From: Torreya grandis
Lineage: Eukaryota; Streptophyta; Pinopsida; Cupressales; Taxaceae
Assembly: GCA_037957365.1 (NCBI GenBank)
Contig: JARHVA010002007.1
Coordinates: forward strand, 186,001-250,000
DNA: 64,000 bases
Direction of reading: 5' to 3'
How positions within the stretch are numbered: position 1 is the first letter of the stretch; every line of letters starts with the position of its first letter. A program made the position numbers and the translations under genes. The notes beneath the pieces are model-generated. The model saw nothing but the letters and a program-made list of their open reading frames with translations. It made no database searches and was not told where the DNA came from. Below, piece by piece: positions 11,622-21,762 of this stretch.

Positions 11622-12880
11622 TGTAATGACTTCTTCCGCTGCTCAAAAGAAGAAGTTTATTGCTGTCCATAATTATTTGTCCTTGGCTGCCCTTAAGGAG
11701 CTGATTTAGGCTGCCCTTAAGGAGCTGATTTAGGCTGCCCATAGAGGGCTGATCTTTGTTGTCTTGTAGGCTGAAATCTTCCTCTAGGGGCTGAAGTTTC
11801 AAAATCCAAAGCCTTTTTAATGGCTTCATGTAAAGAGATAGGGCTAAAAGCCTTCACTAAACCTCTATGTGGTTCAGCGAGACCCTAAATGAACAAAACC
11901 ACAAACCTTCTTTCTGTCACATCAGGAACCATAACTGAAAGCTTTTGAAAATCAACAACATAGTCATCCACTGAATTGGCTTGTTTGAGTTGAGCTAACT
12001 CTGGAAATGGATTTCTAGATCAATTATATCAAATCTCTTTATCAACCATAAACTGAACTCCATGTATGAGTGTATGTAATTGTGCCCCTATGTGATCAAC
12101 CCCAAGTACCACCACTCCTATGCTACACCTTCAAGATGAAGGGTGGCAAATTTGATGGCTTCATCTTCCATCATTGGCCTCAGTGACAAGAAGATGTCCA
12201 ACTTTTGTTTCCAAGAACGTGTTGTATACTTACAGGATCCATCATATATAGGACGTGTTAACTTACTAATCCCTGTTGGAGGTCCCTCTAATTTGTTTGT
12301 GGCCTTGTTTTAGCTCTTTGACCACCTGTGTTTTTCTTTTTATTTATAAAATTAGTCAGGGACATAGCCTCCCTAACTTCATCTAATACGCCCCTGTACT
12401 CCTCATAATTGGCCGCAATATCATCCCCTATGGAGGGTTGAACTTCCTCCTCGATAACCACTTCTTCCCTACGGAGGAAGTTGGGCTAGAAGGCCCTGGT
12501 CATTGAACCAATCACTGTCATCTAAGAGGGTGGATTATTATTTACTCATAAAGAACCGCCTTCACCATTGTGAGGTCTTTGTATGTTATTATTCTACATA
12601 GTATTGACTAGTTGGGCCATTATGTCAGTTAGTCGTTCTTGCCTTGTACAAGCCTTTCAATACAAGCTTCATCTTCATCCATGTTATTGTGACCCATACC
12701 TTTCTTTTCTTTCCCTGCAAGTGATTATGGATCTTTCTGCCCTAACCCTTCCTCTGACTGTTCTAGACCCTTTTTCCTTTCTCTGGGAATACCTAACTTC
12801 TCTATCACTACATTGTATGAAGTCAAAGCAGCAAAATAATTCTTTCCCACAAGCTGGGAAGAAAATTAGCTCTGATACCA
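11622..12880 (-). mobile_element. Chromovirus gag (C-terminal part missing) and leader
   Basis: Minus-strand gag of a Ty3/gypsy element. Next to the junction the frame reads a short repeated linker (SLNQLLKG twice) and ends a little before where the zinc knuckle should be. Frames and stops alternate further upstream, so it is a pseudogene. It leads back to a PBS at 12868-12880 and an LTR from 12882. Everything from the zinc knuckle onward (protease, RT, RNase H, most of integrase) is absent at this junction and is replaced by LTR 3 of the pol-less element. Confidence 0.65.
12868..12880 (-). other. Primer binding site, tRNA-iMet type
   Basis: The minus strand reads TGGTATCAGAGCT, the exact plant tRNA-iMet PBS core. 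It is one base inside the LTR that begins at 12882. Confidence 0.88.
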
Positions 12881-12881
12881 C

Positions 12882-13838
12882 TGAAATATTTTTTTTTTAA
12901 TTTTATCAAAGGTCTGATTTTTTTATAATTTCTCTGAATATCAATGTTGTTATAAACCCTAAATAATAATAAGGCACTGAAATGTGCAACACTGAAAATA
13001 CCCAATTGCAATTTTTATTCAAATATGTTGAATATGAATTTATTACAACCCTAACCTAAAACTGCATAGAAAGCATGAAAACTGAATTTTTACTAAAATC
13101 CTAGTTGAAAGAGAAAATCTAGAAGTATGGCACTTTGCTGGAAGGTACAGCAAATCTCTGGTAGGAATAATAAACCCCTGAGAGTGTCATGTTAGCAGAA
13201 TTTTCCCTAAAAAATGACGTCAAATCTGGAAGTGCACTGCAAGTGGTACGACATGTAATTGTAGGTATAGCAATGAAAAGTGACATGAATAGTGACATCA
13301 AGCTGAGATGTCACTTTAGAAGAGTATTTTAATAATTTTATAAAGTATTGCAGCCATAAATCAGCCTCTTGTACATGTGTGATGGATTTCCCCTGAATCT
13401 GAAAGCTCTAGTGTAATCCCTGAATGGAATTACCAAATGGGTTTGAAGGTTTTCATCTCCAAGCCTGTGCACATGAGGGTTTTCGTCCTCTGTGTAAAAT
13501 ATTGAAGTTGCCCGAAATTTGCAAAACAAGGGTTTTGTAGAAGTGTTTGAATGAATGGATGATTGGCCCTTCACTTTTTCCAATCAATTCTTTTGATAAG
13601 CCCTTTTCATCCAAAACCCTGAAAGTAATTAGTATTACTTTTAATTGAATATTCACTTTTTTCCACTCTTATAGTTATTAATTACCTTTTTGGCCATGTA
13701 TCCAATATTTGCTTTTTGGCCCCATTCAATAATAATACATTGTCCCCGTTTTTCCTAGCTATAACTTAAAATACCTTTTTGGACAACTCAATGAATTATT
13801 ATAATATTATTTCCCCTTTTTAATCCCCCCTCAGTGCA
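12882..13838 (-). repeat. 5' LTR of the minus-strand chromovirus
   Basis: The inner end is fixed by the PBS: on the minus strand the LTR ends in AAATATTTCA. The outer end is uncertain. A TGCACTGAGG start on the minus strand near 13838 fits the TG...CA rule and gives about 957 bp, just before the neighbouring integrase reading frame loses homology. The sequence is AT-rich and non-coding. Confidence 0.55.
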
Positions 13839-13869
13839 TGGGAAATAAGAATAGGCTTCAAGTCCTTTG

Positions 13870-15130
13870 ATTTAATTAATTCGGAAAAGGAGACATTATA
13901 ACATGCAAATAATTCAGTCCAAAAATTACAAGTAAATATGGGATCTCGGTCACTTACAATGATTTTTTTAGAAACATGCAATTTTTGAATTGTATTGAAA
14001 AAAGCAAAAACTTTTGTATTGGCGACAAATGGTTGTGATAAAGAACAAAGATGAGTATACTTGGTGAGTCGATCCACAATTACCATGATAACATTTTTTA
14101 CCCTCAGACCACAGTAACCTAATAATGAAATCCATGGAAACGTCCTCCCACCTCTAGCTAAAGATGGATAAAGGTTAAAAAAAACCTTGGGTCTTAAAAG
14201 TTTCACCTTTGTTTTGTTGACATACCATGCATTCAGCGACATTTCTAGACATCCCCTTAAGCCCTTCCCAAAAGAAATCTTGTTTGATTTTATGATACGT
14301 TTTTAAAAATCGTAAATGACCTGTTGGAGATGCATAAAGTTCTTGAAGGATTTTATGTTTAAGAACAGAATGCTTACAGAGGTATAATCAATATTTATAC
14401 CATAATGCATTCCCCTTCCATGCAAATTTTTCAAACCCCTAGAACCAAGCTAAAGATTCTAAATCAAATCATGGGTATCCCTGTCATTCTCCCATTCTAA
14501 TATTGCTTTCTCTAGTCAATCTTTCTACCAAATGGTCACTGCACATAACAATGATCTTTTGAGTACCATACAATTTGTGAATTGTATTAAGAAAAGCAAA
14601 AGTTACTGTACTGATGACAAATGATTGTGAAAAATGAATATAATTGTTGTGTCGATCCACAATTACCATGATAACATTTTTACCCTCAGACTGCAATAAC
14701 CCAATAATCAAATCCATGGAAACCTCCTCCCACCTCTCGCTAGGATGGATAAAGTTTGCAAAAGACCTAGGGTCTTAATAGTTTCACCTTTGTCTGGTTG
14801 ACATACCATGCATTCAACCACATATTTCTAGACATCCCCCTTGAGTCCTTCCCAAAAGAAATCTTGTTTGATTCTAAGATACGTTTTTTTAAATCATGAA
14901 TGCCCTGTTATTGGAGATGCACGAAGTTCCTAAAGGATTTTATGTTTGAGAAGAGATAGAGGTAAAATTGATCTTTATACCATAATGCATTCCCCTTACA
15001 TGCAAATTTTTCAGACCCCCCAAAACTAAACTAAAGATTCTGAATCAAATCCTGAGTATCCCTATCATTCTCCCATTCTGATCTTGCTTCCTCTAGCCAA
15101 TCTATCTACCAAATGGTCACTATGCATAAC
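13870..15130 (-). pseudogene. Chromovirus integrase core, tandemly duplicated
   Basis: The minus strand carries NVIMVIVDRLTKYTHL and IIVSDRDPIFTCNFWTELF, the integrase catalytic core with two of the three D,D,E acidic positions visible. A second copy of the same region (NVIMVIVDRHNNYIHF) lies at 14484-14717 because about 583 bp is tandemly duplicated. The third catalytic residue is not reached because the frame loses homology near 13870. It is non-functional because of stops, duplication and truncation. Confidence 0.8.
13955..15122. repeat. 583-bp tandem duplication inside integrase
   Basis: GATCCACAATTACCATGATA occurs at 14071 and again at 14654, and the similarity continues on both sides to about 13955-14538 and 14539-15122. 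The copies differ by scattered substitutions and small indels, so the duplication is old. It arose within the element, since the ends do not coincide with LTRs. Confidence 0.8.
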
Positions 15131-15300
15131 AATGCCTTCACTGATTCATCTCGTCCGGATAGTGCATCTGCCACCACATTCTCTTTTCCTTTCTTATATA
15201 TTATTTCAAAACTATATCCTAACATTTTAGTCACCCATTTTTGTTGCTCTTCTAATGACAATCGTTGTTCCAAAAAATACGAGGCTATCATGATCAGTCT
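15106..15300 (-). pseudogene. Chromovirus RNase H C-terminal fragment
   Basis: The minus strand reads LEQRLSLEEQQKWVTKMLGY and then KKGKENVVADALSGRDE. These are the final RNase H strands of plant chromoviruses with the conserved NxxADALSR-like motif (here ADALSG). It follows RT in the expected order. Confidence 0.85.
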
Positions 15301-15419
15301 TTACCTAAAAGTGTCGACCCATCAAATAAAGTCTTCACTGCTTGACTGCATTCATAATAGCTATCATCTCTTTCTCATATAGATTGGCTTGAGCCTATTT
15401 TTTCCCTCTAGTTGACGAC

Positions 15420-16420
15420 TCTCAAATGCAAGTGGTATGCCTTCTTACATCACATTTGATAACAAAATTTTTAGAAAAATCAGGGGTAGCCAAAACTAGA
15501 GTGGTGCACATATCCATTTTCAGTTGTTCGAACGCCTTGGTAATTGTTTCACTCCACTTGAAAGAGTTTTTCTTCAACAAGGATGTGAGTGGAGTTGCGA
15601 TCTTGCCATAATTTTTGACAAACCTGTGACAGTTACCTGTTAGCCCCAAAAATCCCCAAAAGTTCTTGAGGCCCTGGGCACTTGCCACTCCATCATCGCT
15701 TGGATCTTTTTGGGATCAACTTCCACACCTTCATGTAAAACAATATGACCTAAGTACTCCACCTCTTCGACCCAAAAAGCAAATCTGGAAGGTTTTGGCA
15801 AAAGTTGATGTTCCAAAATAAAATGTACATGTGTCACATGTTCAAATGGTTTTCCCAATTTTTGATGTAAATGAAGATGTCATCAAAAAACACTAACACA
15901 AACTCTCAAAAATAGTCTAAAAATAATATTCATCAAACTATGAAATGTAGATGGCGCATTTGTGAGACCAAAACGCAGGACCATTAACTCATAATGGCCT
16001 TCATAAGATCGAAAAATTGTTATAGGTATGTCCTCTTCGCAGATTCAAATTTGATGATACCTAGAGCAAAGATCTAATTTGGTGAAATAAACAACACCGT
16101 GCAATTCATCTAACAAATCATCAATTATTGGATTAGGAAACTTATATTTGATGGTGTACTTGTTGAGTTTTTTGTAGTCTGGACACATCCTCCAAGTGTC
16201 ATCCTTCTTACGCACCATGACCACCGAGGAGGAATATTCGTGTTAGTTGTGTCTAATAATTCCTGCCTCCAACATCTCTTGTAACATATTTACAATTTCA
16301 CTCTTTTGGGCATAGAGATACCTGTAGGGTCTAATGTTGAGTGGTGTACTACTTGAAGTAGTCGAATGGTATGATCATGCGCTCTGCTTGGTAAATATCC
16401 TTTTGGCATGGCACCAAAAA
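15420..16420 (-). pseudogene. Chromovirus reverse transcriptase (broken)
   Basis: The palm motif reads [12 protein letters not shown] on the minus strand at about 15870-15900, so the catalytic Asp pair is retained. Upstream are [20 protein letters not shown] and the DLCSRYHQI segment, and downstream VEYLGHIVLHEGVEVDPKKI and LTGNCHRFVKNYGKIATPL. Frameshifts and stops divide these into several frames, so no active enzyme can be made. Confidence 0.85.
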
Positions 16421-16495
16421 TAACATGTCATGCAACACAAGTTGTAAATCAGGATAGGTAAACTCCTTCGTTGGTTGAATTTCTATGGGAAACAA

Positions 16496-16933
16496 TCATG
16501 CAACAAATCCTTCAACACCTTTTCTAAGCATCCTCGTCATCTGGTGAGAACTAACAAATTGTGGAGATTTAGCCCATAAACCACGCAATTCAAATGCCCT
16601 ACCTTTTGAATGAAAGTGCATGAACAGTTCATGCATATTCATCTCAATTGTGCCCAAAATGGTGACCCATTGCACTCCCAAAACAATGTCAACCCCGCCC
16701 ATGAGAATAGCAAACATAGGAGAATCTAATAGGTAGTCTCCCATAGCAAGCTTAATGCTATGGCATTTGCCAGAATAGTTGATTGTACCATAATCTGCAA
16801 TCATGACCTGAAATTCTTGAGTTGTGTAAATGAAACAATTCAAATGAGTAACCAACCTATTGTTGATGAAGTTGTGTGTACTCCCAAAGTCAATCAACAC
16901 TGTCACCTTATGTTTCTTGAAGAAACCCACCAC
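16496..16933 (-). pseudogene. Chromovirus aspartic protease (active-site variant)
   Basis: A retropepsin-like domain in one open frame of 145 residues: VLIDFGSTHNFINNRL is the active-site loop and VDIVLGVQWV the C-terminal hydrophobic motif. The usual D-S/T-G triad reads D-F-G here, a change expected to weaken or abolish catalysis. It lies between the gag zinc-knuckle region and RT, as in Ty3/gypsy elements. Confidence 0.8.
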
Positions 16934-17099
16934 CTTAAGAGTTTGAGGAGCACTAATATCTGAAAGTGCATGACATGAAATAGTAGGTTGAGAATCTTCA
17001 AATTCATCCTCCAGTTCTTCCAGACCTACACCTGAAGGCTCGTCATCTTCTTCATCCTCATTAGCATCTTAAATGTAAAACAACTTCTTTTCAGTACAT

Positions 17100-18006
17100 C
17101 TATGTCCTTAGCTCCATTTGCTATCACATCCAAAACATAACCCTTTTGCACGCTTCTCATCAATTTGTTGGGGGGTCAATCTTGTAGGTTGAGGAAATGA
17201 TGGCACTGAAAAATTGTGTTCGCGAACATTAGCGAAAGGTCTGCATTTGACCAAATCTTTTTCCTCTACCATACGTATCATTGGTATTGCTTCAGATATT
17301 GAACTAAGACTAGACATGCAAACCTACATTTGGATGCTATCTTTAAGGCCACCCAAGAACAAGGTAATCAAATTTGCCTCAATGATGTCATCCACACGTA
17401 AGGAGAGATTTTAGAATTGATGAAAATAATCCTTCACAATCCATGTTTTACACAGTAGACTAGCTGACTAAAGTAGTTTTCTGAGACATTGTTGCGATAG
17501 TGGAGCTAAAGTTCCTCGAAAAATACAAACCAAGTAACCTTAAAGCCCTTCTTTTTCTTTTAAACACACAACCATCTATACCAACTAAACTGCTCAAGTT
17601 TCAAATACAGAGAGGCCATGACCACCTTTTGCCCAAATGGAGTTTGATCTAGATCAAATAAATTTTCGATTTGATTGATCCAAGTGAGTGGATCCTTACC
17701 ATCAAACTTGCACAAGTCCACTTTTGGCAACAACTGCTTCAGACTAAGATTGGAGGTGTGATTGTTGGAATGGGGAGAACTAAAATGGAGTGGTGGAGAA
17801 TTATTTTGCGAAGATTGAGTTGTAAGATTGTACAATTGCCCAGTTATGAGAGTCAATTGATATTTTAAAACATTTAAGTCTCCTCTTACCCCAATGATGT
17901 CCCCTTTGACTACATCAAGATCATCTTTCCAAACCATGCTTTGTAAATTTGACTTAAGTTCGTGAACCACCTTAGAAACACATAGATCAGAAGTGTCGGA
18001 CTCCAT
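17100..18006 (-). pseudogene. Chromovirus gag (broken)
   Basis: 17560-18006 encodes a gag N-terminal part with LPKVDLCKFDGKDPLTWINQ, a typical retrotransposon gag core start. 17108-17317 encodes LTPQQIDEKRAKGLCFGC, the lead into a CCHC zinc knuckle. Between and around them are stops and frame changes. The start ATG at 18006 is about 350 bp inside the nearest PBS-like site, a usual leader length. Confidence 0.8.
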
Positions 18007-18157
18007 GTTGTCTTTGTGAGGAGTTTTTGGAGTTTCTTGTCATTTCCCACATCCGCAAGTGTTACGACCAGCCATACACAAACTCTAGGATGGAGGGTTT
18101 CAGCCCCAAAAAAAAGTGTATCGGCAGATTATACCGTTGCGATCATCTCACTGAGAT

Positions 18158-18913
18158 GAATCCAATGACTATTAATTTGCATAAGGGTGAAAAAAATCTA
18201 GACATTTTTAAAAAAAAACACTTCGAAGAATACTACAGTGACGGAAAAATTAAATTATTCCCTAATTGCAAGCTATATTTTTTTATCCTTCCGCTCGCAA
18301 GAGACCCGCAACACCAGATTTAGAAAAAGTGATGCCACAAAAACTTGCCCAAATAAAAGCTCTAATACCACTTGTAATGAAATTACTTAGATGTTCGCAC
18401 AATAAAATATTATATTGCATAAATAAGAGCAGAATATGTAGATCCGTAACAATAATTGACAGATGAACAAAATGATTGATAAATATAGATGAGGCACTTC
18501 AATGGGGCAACCTCCACAACAATGTAATAAGCGCAGAATCCAATGACTGTTAATTTGCATAAGGGTGAAAAAAATCTAGACATTTTTATTAAAAAAACAC
18601 TTTGAAAAATACTACAGTGACGGAAAAATTAAATTATTCCCTAATCGCAAGCTATATTTTTTTATCCTTCCACTCGCAAGAGACCCGCAACACCAGATTT
18701 GGAAAAAATGATGCCACCAAAACTTGCCCAAATAGAAGCTCTAATACCACTTGTAATGAAATTTCTTAGATGTTTGCACAATAAAACATTATATCGCACA
18801 AATAAGAGCAGAATATGTAGATCTGCAACAATAATTGACAAAAGAGCAAAATGATTGATAAATATAGATGAGGCACTTCAATGGGGCAACCTCCACAACA
18901 ATGTAATAAGACC
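18158..18913. repeat. 378-bp tandem duplication spanning PBS and LTR edge
   Basis: GAATCCAATGACT begins at 18158 and at 18536, and the following roughly 378 bp match closely. Each copy contains a PBS-like site and the first part of the LTR (TGTAATGAAATT). The duplication therefore copied the leader/LTR junction of the element. Confidence 0.85.
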
Positions 18914-19074
18914 AGAATTCACAATATGATGATCCAATACTAGCCACTACCTCCTATATATACTCTACTTAGCCATGGTTATTCCATAAGCCGACCTTAC
19001 TAAGAACACAGAGAGATGCAACAATAAAATATAAGAGGTATGTATTCAAAAAAAAAATCAACAAAGCATTGAAT

Positions 19075-20256
19075 ACAAGTTTCATTGCTAATTGGAAAGC
19101 GGTTGGTTCATTCATTAGCCCGAATGGCATGGTCCATGATTACACATGAAGGCTATCTTGTGCACCTCCTCCTCACACAAATCTAATGATAGTCGGACCT
19201 CGTGCCAATTTTCGAAAAATAGACAGTTCCATGCAACTCATTGATATGCTTATCAATCCTAGGAATGGGACACCTATTCTTAATTGTTTTCTTGTTCAAG
19301 GCTCGGTGATCTATGCACATCCTCATCATACCATTCTTCTTTACAAGCACTATTGATGAAGCAAAAGGACTAGAACTAGGTGTGATGTGACCTATCTCTA
19401 GAAGTCTTTTTATAGCCTTCTTTATTTCCTCTTTACATAGCCTACTCTAGGGCACTTATAACAAACATGTACACTTTAAAAACTCCAAAGGCGTGAACAA
19501 TGTCAATAGTAAAAAGGCCCCCTTAGGGTAAATCCAACCGGCCTCCTAAAATATAGGAAATGCCCCTAGAATATAGGAGATTGTCCAAAATTCAAAAATA
19601 CAGGGGACAAATTAACGAAACCAATCCTCTCCAATTTATACTTATTTAGCAATCACACCTTGCCCAATGAGAAGTATAGAAATGGGCTCGTGGGTCCCAC
19701 GCATGTTGGCTTAGTACAAAGGAGACATTACATGGTCATCCACTTCTTCAAATTCGAAATACTCCTCTAGATTCAAAGTTCTTGAAAACTTGGAGCCTTC
19801 ACCGTGGCTCCTCCCAATCTTTGAAATGGCTCTAAAAAGCCTATCTTCTCCTTCGTCCTACCGTTCAAGTGTTACTCCCACATCTTTTACTCCCAACTCT
19901 TCATTTTCCACATCACTCACATCATCCCTTGGGATAAATCCCCTTCTTCTATCCTCTTCAACAGCAAATAATCTTGTCTACAGAACCCTCAACATCTCTA
20001 CAATCTCATCCAACCTCCCTGCCATATTGGTAGCCACTGCTCCAACTCTTCCTACTCTTCTTGGAGGCATGTGGACTCTCTCTTCCTCAACCTATTGCTG
20101 CAATAACTTGTTTACAAACCTACATAGGCCACACATTTCTCTAGACCACTCTTTAATCACTACACTACACTCATGCCCTTTACCCATTCCTTTCCTAATG
20201 GAGGACAAAGACACTCTCACTTATCCCAAAGTTGTTACCTTGCTTTGATACTACTT
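19075..20256 (-). mobile_element. Third Ty3/gypsy element, gag joined to RT by deletion
   Basis: On the minus strand, 20250-19690 is gag: MPPRRVGRVGAVATN near its start, later DEGEDRLFRAISKIG and NLEEYFEFEEVDD, with at least two stops. From about 19440 to 19075 the frame is RT: VLVKKNGMMRMCIDHRALNK, then CPIPRIDKHINELHG and AFMCNHG. Protease and the end of gag are missing between them, so the element carries an internal deletion. The RT is cut off on the left by AT-rich sequence near the LTR of the neighbouring chromovirus. Confidence 0.75.
20239..20254 (-). other. Degenerate tRNA-iMet primer binding site
   Basis: The minus strand reads TAGTATCAAAGCAAGG, two changes from TGGTATCAGAGC in the core. 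It sits between the gag start and a sequence beginning TGATGCAATTAAGG that would be the LTR edge. Confidence 0.6.
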
Positions 20257-20840
20257 GATGCAATTAAGGATAGGGGGTCCAACTTGATGCAATCAAGGTT
20301 AAGGGGTCTAATGAAGGGAACCCTGTTCCTAGCAACCTACCACTTAGACACACACATAGACATGAGACTCAAACCAAACTTCACACTTTATTGATCCTCC
20401 TTGAGGTAGTATAGAGATTACACACCACTCATAAGACTATAGTACGATAGAAGAAGGCTCACACACACGATCCCTTTGTTGGACTAAACACAACTCTCTA
20501 CCCCTCTTAGCTTCCTACTCTACCCATTCACTTGGAAGTTTTTCTCCACTTCAATCTACCTACTCCAAGGCCTTCCCTCCTTTTTTGTGTCTCATGGTGT
20601 GACTTGGGATTTCCACCCACCTTTAAAACACTCCAAATGAGTAATTGAATAATTAATGAACGTTACTGAGCATGGTTAAGCATGGTGGGTGAAACCACCA
20701 CTTCCTACAAAGCAGCAATTTCGTCACGAGACAAAGAAAACTTTGTCTCGTGACCCAAAACAGCTCCTTCTCCCTTCCAAAAGCCTGTTGAAGTTTGATC
20801 AAGTTCATGTAAAATGTCTTTGACTATCGGAAGCCTATAT
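20257..20840 (-). repeat. Probable LTR of the third gypsy element
   Basis: It begins at the PBS edge and runs through about 580 bp of non-coding sequence. It includes a near-duplicate of its first 30 bases (GATGCAATTAAGG / GATGCAATCAAGG). The outer end is not clear, so the length is a guess. Confidence 0.4.
20723..20754. repeat. Perfect 14-bp hairpin with AAAA loop
   Basis: GTCACGAGACAAAG, AAAA, CTTTGTCTCGTGAC. The arms are exactly complementary. It lies in the presumed LTR of the third gypsy element and could be an RNA hairpin in that transcript. Confidence 0.9.
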
Positions 20841-21762
20841 ACACATAAGATATATTTTTAAGTTATGCAAGATTGCTTGACTAACAGGGTGTTCCTGCAA
20901 CAGGATCAAAATGAGGCACTAGGAAAAGGTAGTTCTAACATATCCATCATGGAGAACCCTGCAAAAGTAAGAGAATTTCAGTTTAACCAAAAAATTCAAA
21001 CATATTATAGCTTACAAGCATTGCCCAAGGGTATAGGTATGGAGACAAGTACAACTCCATTCAGACTTTAGCCATATTTGCAAATATTGGAGGGAACATT
21101 ACCATAAGAACAAATTTGAAAAACATTAAACACAAGCTAATAGAAATGGATAATGCCACACCTAATAAAGGCCTCTACCACGCCTTGATGACCCCAGAGT
21201 GGATAAAGAATTGCTACTAAGTCCTTCCAAATGGGAAAAAGAACAGTAACCCAATGGACGTCAGTATAAACCTTGACAGCATAGAGGTTAAATGAGATGT
21301 GGTAAACCATTCTACAAATGAAAAATCGCACAAAGAAACTTAATAAACCTAGATTCATTTTCAATTAAATTTTTAAAACCATAAAAAAACTGTTGCCTTT
21401 GGGAAGAGTTTTTCACCCGCTATGTATAAAACATGTATTGGTGTGAACATAATCCAAAAAAAAAATGGCAAATAAAAAGCAGAAAAGATGTTTTCCATGT
21501 GAAATGCAGATTTGAAATATAATTTAGTTGCGTGTAAGCAAAACAATTAAAATAAGATGTATTACCTTCCATTTACCATAAACAACAATTTCCAAATAAC
21601 AAACTAGACTAAAGCCAGATTTTGCTTGCTTTATCATCAATGGATGCTTTGTCATCAATGGATAAAGAATAACTTCGAATAAAATTTCAACCAACATTAA
21701 CAAACAACAGAGGATAAATAAACAAGCAATAAATGAACATGCGAAGCAGAACTAAGACTCAC
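20841..21762. other. Non-coding stretch, 3' flank of the RNA-binding protein gene
   Basis: No supported gene. ORFs here are short and have no recognisable motif. It probably includes the 3' UTR of the minus-strand gene ending at 21763. I see no clear AATAAA poly(A) signal on the minus strand close to the stop. Confidence 0.5.

Larger units (their letters stand above)
13839..19045 (-). mobile_element. Second Ty3/gypsy chromovirus, minus strand, truncated in integrase
   Basis: Domains run in pol order on the minus strand: gag 18006-17560, zinc-knuckle region 17317-17100, protease 16933-16496, RT about 16420-15640, RNase H about 15300-15106, integrase about 15130-13870. All are interrupted by stops. 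The integrase core frame loses homology shortly after the segment reading CYNVSFS, where the LTR of the element to the left takes over, so the left element probably inserted here. A PBS-like site (TGGTATTAGAGCT on the minus strand) occurs twice, at 18358-18370 and 18737-18749. The LTR would start at 18752, with its outer end near 19045 not clearly defined. Confidence 0.75.

Noticed and set aside
19790..20248. Plus-strand Ser-rich protein of 152 residues
   Set aside because: The minus strand reads as gypsy gag (MPPRRVGRVG, DEGEDRLFRAI) across the same stretch.
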